From: Histoplasma ohiense
Taxonomy: Eukaryota > Ascomycota > Eurotiomycetes > Onygenales > Ajellomycetaceae
Direction of reading: 5' to 3'
Length of the DNA: 64,000 nt
NCBI GenBank assembly: GCA_017607445.1
Contig: JAEVHH010000002.1
Coordinates: forward strand, 3,525,501 to 3,589,500
Both the position numbers and the translations under genes were made by a program. The notes under the pieces were generated by a model, which was given only the letters and a program-made list of their open reading frames with translations, did no database searches and was not told the DNA's origin. Below, piece by piece: positions 35,012 to 45,754 of this stretch. How positions within the stretch are numbered: position 1 is the stretch's first letter; each line of letters opens with the position of its first letter.

Positions 35012-35180
35012 CAAGCCGCAATCGCTCGCTTACGCTCGCTTATCCAGCTTGAAAACGCGCTGTTTAATCCCTCGGGCAAACATAATGAGATATATAACAG
35101 CTGCGTATGACTTATAGATGAATTCCATGTAATACACAGCTGTTAATAGAGAACAATGATATAGATGAAAAAAAAAAAAT
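35012..35180 (+). repeat. Dispersed repeat, copy B (inverted relative to 17,268-17,437)
   Basis: Starts CAAGCCGCAATCGCTCGC and matches the reverse complement of copy A to about 35,180, where an A run (12 A) replaces the AAT repeats of copy A. The sequence beyond (35,180-35,540) is AT-rich and may be the element's interior, but it does not align with the DNA next to copy A. No coding capacity. Confidence 0.8.
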
Positions 35181-35964
35181 GAATAACACTGTAGTAGTGT
35201 TGTAGAGTTAATGTAGAAGCACTAAGTGAGATGTAATTAAATATCAGACAGCTCATGTAGAGAATATAGTAATTAAAATCAAATAGTAAGCATTTGAAAT
35301 ATAATGATTTACATCTATCTATCTATATAATATTCAATCAATCTCTATGAGAATAAACATCATTATCTAACTGCTTATCTATCTGACAATGCTGATTTAT
35401 TAGATGACTATCTGAATGTCTATCTGTCTATTTATCTGCTCATCTACTTGAATGAATGATGTCTATCAATGATATATAGCAATGATATAGCAATGATATA
35501 TAGCGATGATATATAGTGATGATAGCTAGTGATGACATTCAGAGCTGGCTGTTCAATCCCATCCCATGAATCCAATTTTGATGGGGTGCACGTGATATCA
35601 CATGAGGTCATGTTACAGCGTTTTTTGCACAGAAAAGTTGGTTTTTCTATAATAAAGAGAGAGAGAGAGAGGAGATTGATTGTGATTGATCTATTGGTAT
35701 ATTGGTCTGTGTGTGTGCGTGTGTGTGTATGGTTCCACCCACATTTCCCCCACCCTTTTTTTTACTGTTCCAGGATTCGCACAGACTTAAAGCATTTCTG
35801 GAAACTGGGTTGGAAAATCGGAGGAGAAAAAGCAAAAGAAACAAAAACAAAAACAACTAAGATTTCTAATAGATAGCCTGAGTTGGTAATTAAACAAGTT
35901 TCTTAAAAAACGAGGAGGGTGTAAAGTTTGATATCAAGGTTCCCCGTTCTCCCTGTAAACTTAA
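35181..35964. other. AT-rich intergenic DNA with ATCT and GATGATATA repeats
   Basis: ATCTATCTATCT near 35,313, a string of (GATGATATATAGC)-like units at 35,458-35,530, a GA-rich tract near 35,656, and GTGTGTGCGTGTGTG near 35,708. No gene. The right part is the 3' flank of the minus-strand gene ending at 35,965. Confidence 0.5.
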
Positions 35965-37029
35965 CTAATTGAACCACCATTCAACACCGGAAAGACGGCC
36001 TTCACCCATGCCGGCACTGTGCAGATGAAAAGTCAGTTATCATTTTATTGAACATGATGTCAGAAAAAAATGGGGCCTGTAGACTTACAATTGAAGGAAG
36101 AGATGTTGTGTCATATCAATAGAACCGCCCTTCTATAAAATTAAAAGCAAAGAATGAATTAGCGTCTGAAAGCAATATCACTCATATATATATATATATA
36201 TATTCTCTCAAAAGGAAGAGAAAATGAGAGAAGGGGAAAGGGAGACACTTACACAGCCCATGCACTTATCTTTCACCACGGCTGTTACTGTTTTACCGCC
36301 GTATGCGATGGTCACCGACTTCCCGCAGTAGGGATTGGAATTACTGGGATCTCCCATGAGACCAACTGGCATAGCAATTGCGTCCTCGTTATCGGTGGCA
36401 ACATTAGTGCCACAGGAGCCCAGACCGCCGTCGTAAAAAGTCATATCGCCACTGCAGGGAGAACCTTTGGTGCATGGCCCACCGCCACCGCTTGGGGGAG
36501 GGGTTGGTGGGGTCGATGGGTGTGAAGGGGCTGGAGGGGGAGGAGGAGGAGGTGGTGGAGGAGGTGGTGGAGGAGGAGGAGGTGGTGGAGGAGGAGGTGG
36601 TGGTGGTGGTGATGGTGATGGTGATGGGGGTGGTGATGGTGGTGGTGGTGGTAGTGGTGGTGGTGGTGGTGAATATGAGAGAGGAGGCGGCGAGGGAGAT
36701 GGCAGTTGAGCAGTAACTGTAGGGACATCAGGATAAGGTGTGACTGAAGGGCTTTGATTGAACTGTGCGGGCAAAACATGTAGAGTGGTAGTAGTAGGTG
36801 TTGGGTATCCGGTTGAGTTGGCTGTTCGGACCCCGGCCAGCGAGGAATAGCCAGTAGGGTAGATTGTCTTCGGCTCTCCCGGTATGCCATCAACGGTAGC
36901 GGTGGTCACAACGGTCTCCGTGACCACCTCAGTGACGATCTCCACCACCACGTTCACGGGAGCCGCGATGGAGGTAGTGGCCAAGAAGCCCACGGTAAAA
37001 GTCAAATACCTAAGGAGACTCGGAGCCAT
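35965..37029 (-). CDS. Secreted proline-rich protein with C-terminal double-psi-beta-barrel (expansin/RlpA-like) domain (290 aa), three exons
   Basis: On the - strand, proposed exons 37,029-36,253, 36,132-36,089 and 36,016-35,965. Donors are both GTAAGT; acceptors are ATTTTATAG and CATCTGCACAG; phases join. The start MAPSLLRYLTFTVGFLATTS gives a signal peptide. Next come a Val/Thr-rich segment, a Ser/Thr/Pro stretch and a long polyproline run (about 105-175). From residue 184 comes a cysteine-bearing barrel: TKGSPCSGDMTFYDGGLGSC, NPYCGKSVTIAY, KDKCMGC, then KGGSIDMTQHLF and AGMGEGRLSGVEWWFN at the C-terminus. GDMTFYD...CG and the terminal G.I..VEW strand are typical of fungal barwin/expansin-like DPBB proteins, which are secreted and may bind wall polysaccharide. 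The first intron holds an (AT)n tract. The polyproline run may join this to the wall or be simple repeat expansion. Confidence 0.92.
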
Positions 37030-37088
37030 ATTCGTTTCGTTTCCTTTTTTTTTCTTTTTTTCCCTTCTTTTAAATATATCTATATATC

Positions 37089-37126
<38 letters not shown>

Positions 37127-40100
37127 TAACAAATCAACAACAAAGAACAAGCGCTATCAAAGCGCAATGGAATCGAGTGGTGGTTGCGCGCGTAGGCGAT
37201 GTTCCCCTGTGACAGACAGACGTAAGGGTCGATTGGGTTTCAAATTTGCAGAGGGAGCGGAAGGAGCTCAGAGAACTAGCTCTGAAGCGCGAGCAAGAAG
37301 CAAAATAGCTATGTGCGCGAATCAATGCCGAAGCAGCATGTATTGTATATAATTTGTATTCTGAATGAACGGAATCGAGCCAGGCGATTCAGGAGCAGCA
37401 CAGCGGACGACAAGTCCAGACAGGACAGGGACGACGTAGGGGCTGCTCGGCAGCCTTTCAAGGAGCGAAGAATTGGCTGCAAGAATGATTTCCTTTCCGA
37501 GACCCAGTTAAGGAGCGACAAAAGGGTCTAGGATATCGAATGTCGACGGCGGTAATGAAGGGATGTTCGACAGGTGCGTGTTTGGAGAAACCCCCCAAAA
37601 AATTGAGTGAGGGCAGGCAGGCAAGTGGGCGTTTTTAAGGCCCAGGAGGAGGCAGCCCGAGGTCGTCGACACAAGGAGTGAATGGGAGTCGAGTGGAACC
37701 ACGGGAGGCGAGTGGGTAGGTTAGGCTAGGCACAAGAAAGGAAGGGCATGAGAAGAAGACGTATTCTCAGAGGATGTGGGGAGGCGAGGCGAGGGAGCGT
37801 GAAGGTGAAGGGTGAAGACACTCGGGAAAAGGAGGAGAGCAGCAGCCGGGCACGAGCCTAGGCTTTGTCCCAGGCCCAGCGCCCAGGCCCCCGAGGACCA
37901 CAGGGGCCAGCCGAACCCCTGGCAGCCCGGCGACCAGGGGCTCCCACTGGCTGGCGGCGGTGGCTCCAGTGGCTCCAGGCGTGGGCTGCGACGTGGACGG
38001 GCGATGACAGCAGCGCATTTCCCGTCAGCCAATGAGATCGAGCGTGGATCTTGGGTCTGCCCTCTTTTTTTTTTTTTTTTTTTTTTTTTTCAGAGTTTTC
38101 TTTAGTTTTCTCTTAGTTTTCTCTTAGGCTGTTTTAGTCTGTGTTTCTTTATTTTATTTTGTTTTGTTTTTGCCATTCGTTCTGAAAGAAAAATTCTACG
38201 CAGTGTTATTCCGTCGAGGTACGGCGTGGCACGGTTGCAGCCGTCGCAGACGTGGCAGACCGGCAACGGCAACAGCTACAGCTCACCGTCTTTCATTGTT
38301 ATATAACTAAAGGTTGTACTTTATACTGGTATGAACTACCGTGGAGAATTCCGTTCCCTTTATTTTCTTTGTTGTGCTGTGCTGTGACGCTGCGAGTCGT
38401 GACTGGCCGTTTCCCCTGTTTCCCCTGGCGTGTTCTCCCGGCTCACCCGGCTCACCCAGCGCTACCTTGGGTGAGTCGCTGCTAGCCAGGCACACCGCAC
38501 ACCTGTTCCTGAGCTAGTGGCTGGATCCGGTGGTGAGACACTGAGAGGGTTTGGAAAGGTTGAAACAGGGCGGCCTGACGAATCGCGCTACTGCGTAGAT
38601 GGCCGTGCCATTGGTCGGAGAAGAGTCGTGTTTTTTTTCTGCTTCTTATTTTCGATCTGTTCAAAAAACTTCTCTCACAGCAGTATTCGATCAGTTGTAT
38701 TTCAATTGATCCAACCATCCTCCAACACCGTCAGTTTCATAGTTCAGTTCATGTATGTAACACAATACGAAACAGGACGCAGTTGAGTTGAACGTGTTAG
38801 TCAGCAAGTCTCCACTCATTCCACACGAGGATAACTCTGTTCCTCCTGCTCGAACGTGGTTTGAACTCAACCTTGCTTATCGAGGTTAACACCAACGCTT
38901 AACCTGAGCTGGTGATGAATGAGTGAGTGTGTGTGGTGTTGTGTGTTGTTGAGTTAGACCCGAGCAATAATAATGGTCTCGATGTTGAATCCCAACTTTC
39001 TTTTCCTATGTTGCCAACATCAACCGAAACAACCCCCCTGTTTCCAGGCTTCCAGAACGCTCCCAAACGTCCGATCCAGAAAACTTTATTCTCCTCGAAA
39101 CGTTTCTGTTTCACCGAACGGGGGGTATTCTGAGTAGGACACGTCCACGCTCACATCCACGCCCACACCCGCATCTAACAAACTCCCGATCTCCGGAACC
39201 TAGATCGCGGCCTTGGACCCTCGCACCACCTATATATATGAATCGACTGGCTCCTCAGCGGTCCCGAGGATATAACCCAAGAAGTTTGTTGAAAAAAAAT
39301 ACCTCAGGTACTCAGCAATTTAACTCACCAAGCTAAGAAATGTTACGTACGCACGACCAGCCCTTCCTTTTGAACTTGACGAAGCGTACGTCGGACGGGG
39401 GAAAAAAAGTTACCCTAATGTCATACTTTTTTATCTTGAGAAATTCAATTCAAGTCCATCCATCCATCCATCCATCCATCCACTACGCGGGGCTGGGACA
39501 AGTTCATTGTCTCAGTTCAATGGGGATCTGAGCTTTGTTGCTGACGTCGTCTTCTCTTTTCTCGCAAAGTCAGTCCCAGTACGGAGTACAACTGGGCAAG
39601 ATCCATGGATGACCGGGGATATATGTTTCGAGTCCCACAAATCCACGGCCACCGTGGAGATAAATCCGTTGTTCTGTGCTTGCGCTTGTGCTTGTTACGG
39701 AGCCAGATTAAACCACATCCTCACACAGTTTCTTCCCCTGATGCAAGGAGGGGGGGTGGGGGGGGTGGGTCACCAAAAAAAAAATAAAAATCCTCCCACG
39801 TCCCCGTAACCAGATATAATCCTATCTGAGAAATAGCCGGGATTAGGGATTGATGTTCAAACTTATTCAATCCCAATCTCAGCGCCTAACCACAAACAAC
39901 CAGTCATGAGTTCATACACCCCACCAACTTGTAAAATATATGATGTTTTGATTGTTTCGGCAGGTTTGGTGCTTGCGGGAGAAGGGGGGGAAATCCCTGC
40001 TTCATCGACCCCTGCGCAAATCGTGGAAACTAATCAAGGTCATCAGGGAACATCATGAACTCTCCACACACACACACAGCCCGCGGGCCCCCTGGCGCTA

Positions 40101-40661
40101 TATTCCTTAATATCTACTCTGTGTACACACCCTTATGCAAGATACATCCACTTCTAGTCTGTGGGAAAAAGCGTCTATCTGTTTGGAGGGGGGGGGGTTT
40201 AGGCGGGGCAAAATAAATGAATTGAATACCTCAAGATTCTGTTTCCCGACTCCTTTCCTGGTTTCTTCGGTTAAGTGGGGGAGGAGGACTGGACCAAGCC
40301 CTGAGCCTGTGGTGGCAAAGAAAAGAATAGCTAACAGCTACAGCGAGAAGTTAGGACAACAAACAAAATATGTTAGTTAAAACTATTTATTTAACAAACA
40401 TGTTGGTAAGTTGGCATATTCCAACAGCAACTTGTAAAAAAAGTTCAAACCAGTCATCATTCATTTTCCAATCTCGGCCAGCCTGTTCTTTAATCTAGTT
40501 GCTGTTGTCGGAGATATATACATAGATATGTGGATGAAATCGATTGGTCATTATATCAAACCACAGTGAAGCATGTTTCCTTTTCTCTATCACAGGTAAG
40601 CCGGGCAGTAATTGTGTCAACTATTAGATATATCAAAAAGGATGACATGACAAGATGCTGG
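37030..40661. other. Long gene-poor region between divergent or unrelated genes
   Basis: No ORF here has family features or plausible splice structure. Contents: promoter of the minus gene with a (GATA)n array at about 37,091-37,125; GC-rich DNA at 37,560-38,040; a 20+ T run ending near 38,090; a (CATC)n array at 39,456-39,480; a CA run near 40,067; and G runs near 40,190. It could hold a non-coding transcript, but nothing in the sequence proves that. Confidence 0.45.
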
Positions 40662-41223
40662 CTGCGAGTATATGTTAATGTTGTTGTTGTTGTTGTTGTT
40701 CTTCATATTTTTTCTAAGGCCATATGCAGTCTGAGACTATGACAGCCTTCACCTCACTAGCCTACCCTTATGTTCGGCTACTCTCTAGTTACATTTCTCT
40801 ATCCATAACTGAGTCATCCTTGATGGAGAGACTTCACTATACCATTCTGGATCTAGCCCTCAAGGGGGGCCTTGCCCCACAATTGCTCACACAATACTAA
40901 GCAGTCCCTTGTCACTTGAACTAGACATGTAAGAATCACAACATCTTAGGATCCCACACTATACTGAATTCATCTAGACTATATACATAGTGTTGAACAT
41001 TGCTCCACCCTGCAGTGGCAGTTACCAATAGAAATGAGATAAGAAAGAGTACCCCTAATATCCACCAAGATGTGATAATATCCTTTTGGAGAAGGTGGGA
41101 TTCGAACCCACTATCTTCTTGTCTCAGCAGTGGTGGCCCCAACACCAAGTGCCTACTTGAGAAAGCATTCCATGAACAGCGCTTACCACTACGCCATCCA
41201 CCCCCCCTGCGAGTATATGTTAA
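40662..41223 (-). mobile_element. tRNA-derived SINE-like element with 17-bp target duplications
   Basis: A 17-bp direct repeat, CTGCGAGTATATGTTAA, occurs at 40,662-40,678 and 41,207-41,223 and encloses about 528 bp. Read on the - strand, the insert starts with a tRNA-like head. The A box TGGCGTAGTGG is at 41,196-41,186 and the B box GGTTCGAATCC at 41,108-41,098. A D-stem (GCGT/GCGC) and a perfect T-arm stem (GTGGG/CCCAC) can be drawn. It ends at the opposite side in a short triplet tail, (TGT)n on the + strand. Pol III boxes, a unique body, a simple-repeat tail and long target duplications are the defining SINE features. The acceptor stem pairs poorly and no anticodon arm fits, so it is not a working tRNA gene. 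Confidence 0.8.
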
Positions 41224-42165
41224 GTTCTTTATAGTTATTCATATCATTGATGAATATCATCGATGGATACAATTGATAGATGTCATATTGATATTCCTTA
41301 CTTGATATCGTCAGATCTTTATATCATCATCAGGTATCATCGCTAGATATCATTGATACATATTGCTAGATCTTGATACCGTACAGGCAGGCAGGCAGGC
41401 AGACAGACAGACAGACAGACAGATGAGTGGTTGGATGTGTGGAAGTGAGTAATCCATATAGCTCACCAGCATTAGCATAGAATCTTCACGCAAGAGCTCT
41501 CAACACCATCCATCTTCACAATATAATATCTCAATCAAGATATATCACCGAAGACTTTGTGATAGCATACAATAAAGATCTCTAGAGACACAAGAAATCC
41601 AAGAATAAAGGATTCGTCATGATGGAAAGATCGTTAGTAGTAAGGAAGAGATGAGTGAGGTGAGGTAGGAGAGAGAGATATTGTTAATACATATGATGAT
41701 AGAGATTTGATGAGTATGGAAGAGGAGCAAGAGTGTCAAAAGAGCTGAAAGAATAAGGGTTGCAAGGCTTTTTACAGTTAGTTAGCAGGTCACATTACTG
41801 CAAAAATTTTGAATTAATAAAAAGATAACATTGAAAATAACATTGGCAAAACTGTAGTGAGTCCCTTAACCGCTTGACCAAAAAGATCGCAGTGTTTATA
41901 CCCGTCATGCCTGGTTACCAGGGCTCCTGTAGAAAACTCCCCTAAATTGTCAACTTTTAATATATGCTTAATATCAGAAGAGGTAAACACAAGGCAACTC
42001 TGAATTCTAAATATATTTGGAAGAGGCGGGCCATATTTCGGTAAATATTAACCGTTCAAGGATGGGGTCTAGGCCACGCCCGGGTGAAGGGATCGATTGT
42101 AACCATCCATCCCCCCCTACTTCTAATGTTTCTCGAGGCGATTCGACGGAGCAGCAATCCTTCTG
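41224..42165. other. Intergenic DNA with a CAGG/CAGA microsatellite
   Basis: 41,230-41,370 is rich in ATCATTGAT/GATATCAT repeats. 41,384-41,423 is a (CAGG)n(CAGA)n array. No gene seen; 42,050-42,165 is the 3' flank of the CFEM gene. Confidence 0.5.
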
Positions 42166-43523
42166 CTAGGATGGTCCAGCGCCTGGCGATGCGCCTCCAT
42201 GCGGAAGTTGTCCAGTTTTCTTCCTAATCTCCTCCAACAGAGCCTGCTCTTCTGCTAGTACGGCAGCTGCTTCCTGCTCAAGAATCCGTGCCTTCGAAGC
42301 ACTCTCGCGTTTCCGCTGTTCCACCGCTTCTAGATTCGAAAGAAGCCCTTGTATCTCCCAAGCTTCTTGTGACTCATTGTTAGAGGACTCGATCGGTGAC
42401 ATCTGATGTGGGGAGAAATTAGCGACACTTGAGGGACCAATTGGGGATATTGGAGGGCTCGAGGGTGATACGGGGCTTGTGGGGGGTGGTGAATATGGGA
42501 GCGGTATCGCCGCCGTTTCAAGAGGTCTCGCACTGTCAGGGTCGAGTGGACGATAATCAGAGTCACCATGGTTGGCACCAGCGCCTTGTTCTCCGACTTG
42601 CTGCACACGCCCATCTAAATTGGTGTCCGAACTCATCTCTTGCGGAGAGAACGCTGAGTTTGAATTGCGCATCGGAGGAGGCGGGGGGCCTCCACCTCTA
42701 CTAGTCTCGACCGCTTCTAATTCCGCTACGCAATCGTACCTGTCGTTGCTTCTGCTAATTTCCGTTCCTGAAATCTCGTAGGCCAGCGGCTTAATTTCCT
42801 GAACTTCTGTATGATTATTATCTTGTGGCTCTATGCCGGATGGGGTGACCTTTTGTCGTCGTCGTCGACGGAACCAAAGAAACAATGCTAGTAGTATCAG
42901 AGTGAGTAATGTGAGAGGGACAGCAATTGCCGCCTTTGCAGCGGTGCTAAGACCGCCGCTTCCATTGTCGACTGTTGGGGCAATCGAGCCCCTGCCAGGG
43001 ATGGCCGTGCCTGAGGGGCCTGTGGTAGAAGTTCCCGTTGTTGGAGAATCGGTTGGTAAAGCTTGTGTTGATGCGGTTGTCGACGCAGATGCGGAAGCGG
43101 TGGAAGAAGTGATGGTGGAAGTGGAAGTGGCGGTGGTGGTGGTTGTCTCTGTACTTGTGGTCGACGAAGATTGCGGAACAGGGTCAGTATACTCAGGAGG
43201 AATAGTAATATCGGCCTTGTCACATTGTTCCGCGAGATACGTCCACGCTTCTTCCGAGGCGCTCTGGCTGCACTCTCCAGAGATGCAACCTGCAATAGAA
43301 GAAAGGAAATCGTTGCTCTTGCAACAGTCAGGATCAGATAGCCATTTGCCACAAGCATTGTCGTTCACAGCGGTTTGGAAACACTTGGTCTACACCTATG
43401 GGTTAGAACCGTTGGTGTCAAAGGGGGGTGGTACACACTTACTGCACAATCTGATACACTCGCTCCAATGGCAACACCAGCTGTAATGACGACGATTGCA
43501 ACAAACGCATGGCTGATCCTCAT
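42166..43523 (-). CDS. CFEM-domain single-pass membrane protein (434 aa), two exons
   Basis: On the - strand, exon 1 is 43,523-43,443 and exon 2 is 43,389-42,166. The donor is GTAAGT; the acceptor is the GTGTAG before ACCAAGTG, chosen because it restores the CFEM spacing. Exon 1 encodes a signal peptide (MRISHAFVAIVVITAGVAIG). The eight CFEM cysteines are C26, C30, C40, C49, C50, C62, C67 and C83 (SDCATKCFQTA, DPDCCKSND, AGCISGEC, AEQC). A Ser/Thr-rich stalk (about 100-160) follows, then a transmembrane helix (about 179-200) with a stop-transfer RRRRR. The long, probably disordered cytoplasmic tail is rich in Pro/Ser and ends in a Glu/Ala coiled coil (KARILEQEAAAVLAEEQALL). CFEM domains are fungal-specific and in some proteins bind haem. 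The tail suggests a surface sensor or scaffold rather than a GPI-anchored haem carrier; that is inference. Confidence 0.93.
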
Positions 43524-45688
43524 TGTGAGCCCGAGAATCGCGTAATGGTTGAAGCAGAGGGAAACATCATTCACTGGTATCGCCCCTCTGCCCAATGTTC
43601 GGCGTAGGTACGGTAAGCACATCCAAGTGACACAAAAGCCTCCCAGGGATGCATTTCAAAGAGCAGCTAATTTCCAGCCCGGCGCCAAGACGAAGCGGTG
43701 CTACGGCACGGGGATGTTTGGCAGATGTTGGCAAATCTGCATTTCTCATTTGCTCAAGAATGAGAGCTGGATGCCATCAACGTTAGCCTATGCGGGTGAA
43801 GTTTTGTCTTTGCTGGTAGTTATTGGTCCTCTGAAGATCCCTAAGCACCTCGCTGTTCTTTACACCGGCATCTCTGGCCCTTTTCATCTCGCCAAAGGCA
43901 TAGAGACTGGGGTTGCTGGCTCAAGAATTGGATAAACGCACGAAGCGACGGAATGCGCCAATATTAGCAAGCTATGTTATGTCCGCATAATTCTAGGAGC
44001 ATGGAAAATAATATCAACGGCTAATGGGGCCCTGGGGATCCAGGCTTAACTTGGTTTTGAAGTCCCTGGAGCGGTTTGTGAGCTCGTCACTGGGCTGATT
44101 TGACGGGGGCGCCATATCAGAAACGAATCACGAAACAACAGAGTGACTTTGTATACATACATACTTGAAGTTAACTGGATTATCATGGCCATCATTGATC
44201 AGATAAACATACTCCGTACAGTAACTGCTAATTATCTACAGATCAACAGTGGCAGTTATTTCAGCTAACTTAACACTTGGAGTCTAGATGCATATCCCAA
44301 AACATCTGGGCCGGCTCCAAGCCAACTTTTCGCAAGCGCCTGCGCTGTATCGGCGCCCTTGGAAAATCCCACTGAGGCATTCCGCGCCTATCGGGGGCGA
44401 CGAAGTAATTGGACGAATCCAATCCCCTTCCCGCCATGCCACTGTAACTCCAATTGAGATACCACAACATCTCCAGGGCTAATAGAAAAGAATATCATCA
44501 AGCTGACACCGAAAAATTGCCGTGGACGGAAGAATGTTACCCATGTAACAGAGTACGCTGACACACACGGTAAACTGCAGGTGTTTGAATTGTGTGGCGG
44601 TAACCATTCATCATGTTCCCGGACGGTTTATTGTCAAGTTCCATACTACCTGGGTACTCATCCACATTACCATTTTTCACGGATAAATATACCCAAGGGC
44701 TGCTTGGGATCTCACAGTTGACATCATGTCGCAGGTCATTCATTCACATGAAAAAGAGAAGTCAGCTGGGGAGTGAATTTCAGGGGAGAGAAAGCTCTCT
44801 ACATCACAACAAATAATAACTGCTGCAAACTAAGGCTCTGTAGCAGGTTTGGGCATATCTGAAGCTGTGTCTGTGCATCACATATTCCTGTGGCACGCAA
44901 TGCAGTTCAACAACTCAAACCACTAGTACCCACCTGATAGAGTCATGTTTATCCTTCTCCGCCATCTCTGTATTTTCTAAGGTATGATGCAATGTGACAA
45001 TGATGTGGGAAGGATGAATGGCAAGCGGATCATCACTGGATGTAACATTGAACATAACTTAAATTCATAAATATTGTGTTAAACCTCGGACCACCTGCTC
45101 TATCCCTCTCTCTGAATGCTCTCCATGGATCTCACTTATCATTAATACATATATACATATGGGGATTTCAGTCAGTTAACTTTCACCAACCAAATAACTA
45201 TATAGAGTCTGAAAAGTCCGCATCGGACACTTTTGGCGGATTCGAGCTGGAATTTCTTCAAGTTGTTTTGCATATATATATATAGTTTTCGCGGCAGAAT
45301 TGGGGCTCAGATCAAGAAAGATATGTAAATGACAGCTCAGGAACAGAATTTTGGCATAACCTGCCAAAGGTAAACAGATTGCTCTATAGTTTGTTGTTAT
45401 CAGTAGATGACAGAGCAAAATGGGTGATTGAAGTGGTAAAGCTTTTTTTTATCTCAGCCGGCTTGTAGTTACACAGATAGAATTTTGCATCACCTGAACA
45501 TCTCTGTATCTTCCCTCCATCTCAATTTTGACCCTCTTAACTCCCATCTCCCTCTCTCTTTTATTTCGTACTTGGTTGTTATTTTCTAGATCCCTCCTTG
45601 TTTTATGAAGAGCTGCTCCTCATGTACTTGGAGTATACATATTCCATATAGCATATTTCCAGCTAACTAAATCCACCACATACATAAG

Positions 45689-45719
<31 letters not shown>

Positions 45720-45754
45720 TAGGTATACCTTAGTATACCGAGAATAACAATTCA
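43524..45754. other. Intergenic region between CFEM and transporter genes
   Basis: Divergent promoter region. No supported gene; ORFs at 43,549-43,935 and 44,270-44,816 lack family or splice evidence. A (TA)n tract lies at about 45,689-45,717, just before the transporter start. Confidence 0.5.
45216..45228. promoter_or_regulatory. Inverted GTCCG-CAT-CGGAC site upstream of the transporter
   Basis: A perfect 5-bp palindrome around a 3-nt centre, containing CCG N3 CGG. It lies about 530 bp before the transporter ATG. Paired CGG triplets are the usual target of Zn(II)2Cys6 regulators. Functional assignment is a guess from shape and position. Confidence 0.25.

Noticed and set aside
36467..36716. 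Poly-Gly/Glu ORFs on the + strand
   Set aside because: Antisense shadow of the polyproline tract of the minus-strand DPBB gene.
41086..41206. Functional tRNA gene on the minus strand
   Set aside because: A and B boxes and a T-arm exist, but the acceptor stem pairs badly and no anticodon arm fits; target duplications and a simple tail indicate a SINE.
43549..44482. ORFs upstream of the CFEM gene
   Set aside because: Overlap the divergent promoter region, no family features, no splice structure.
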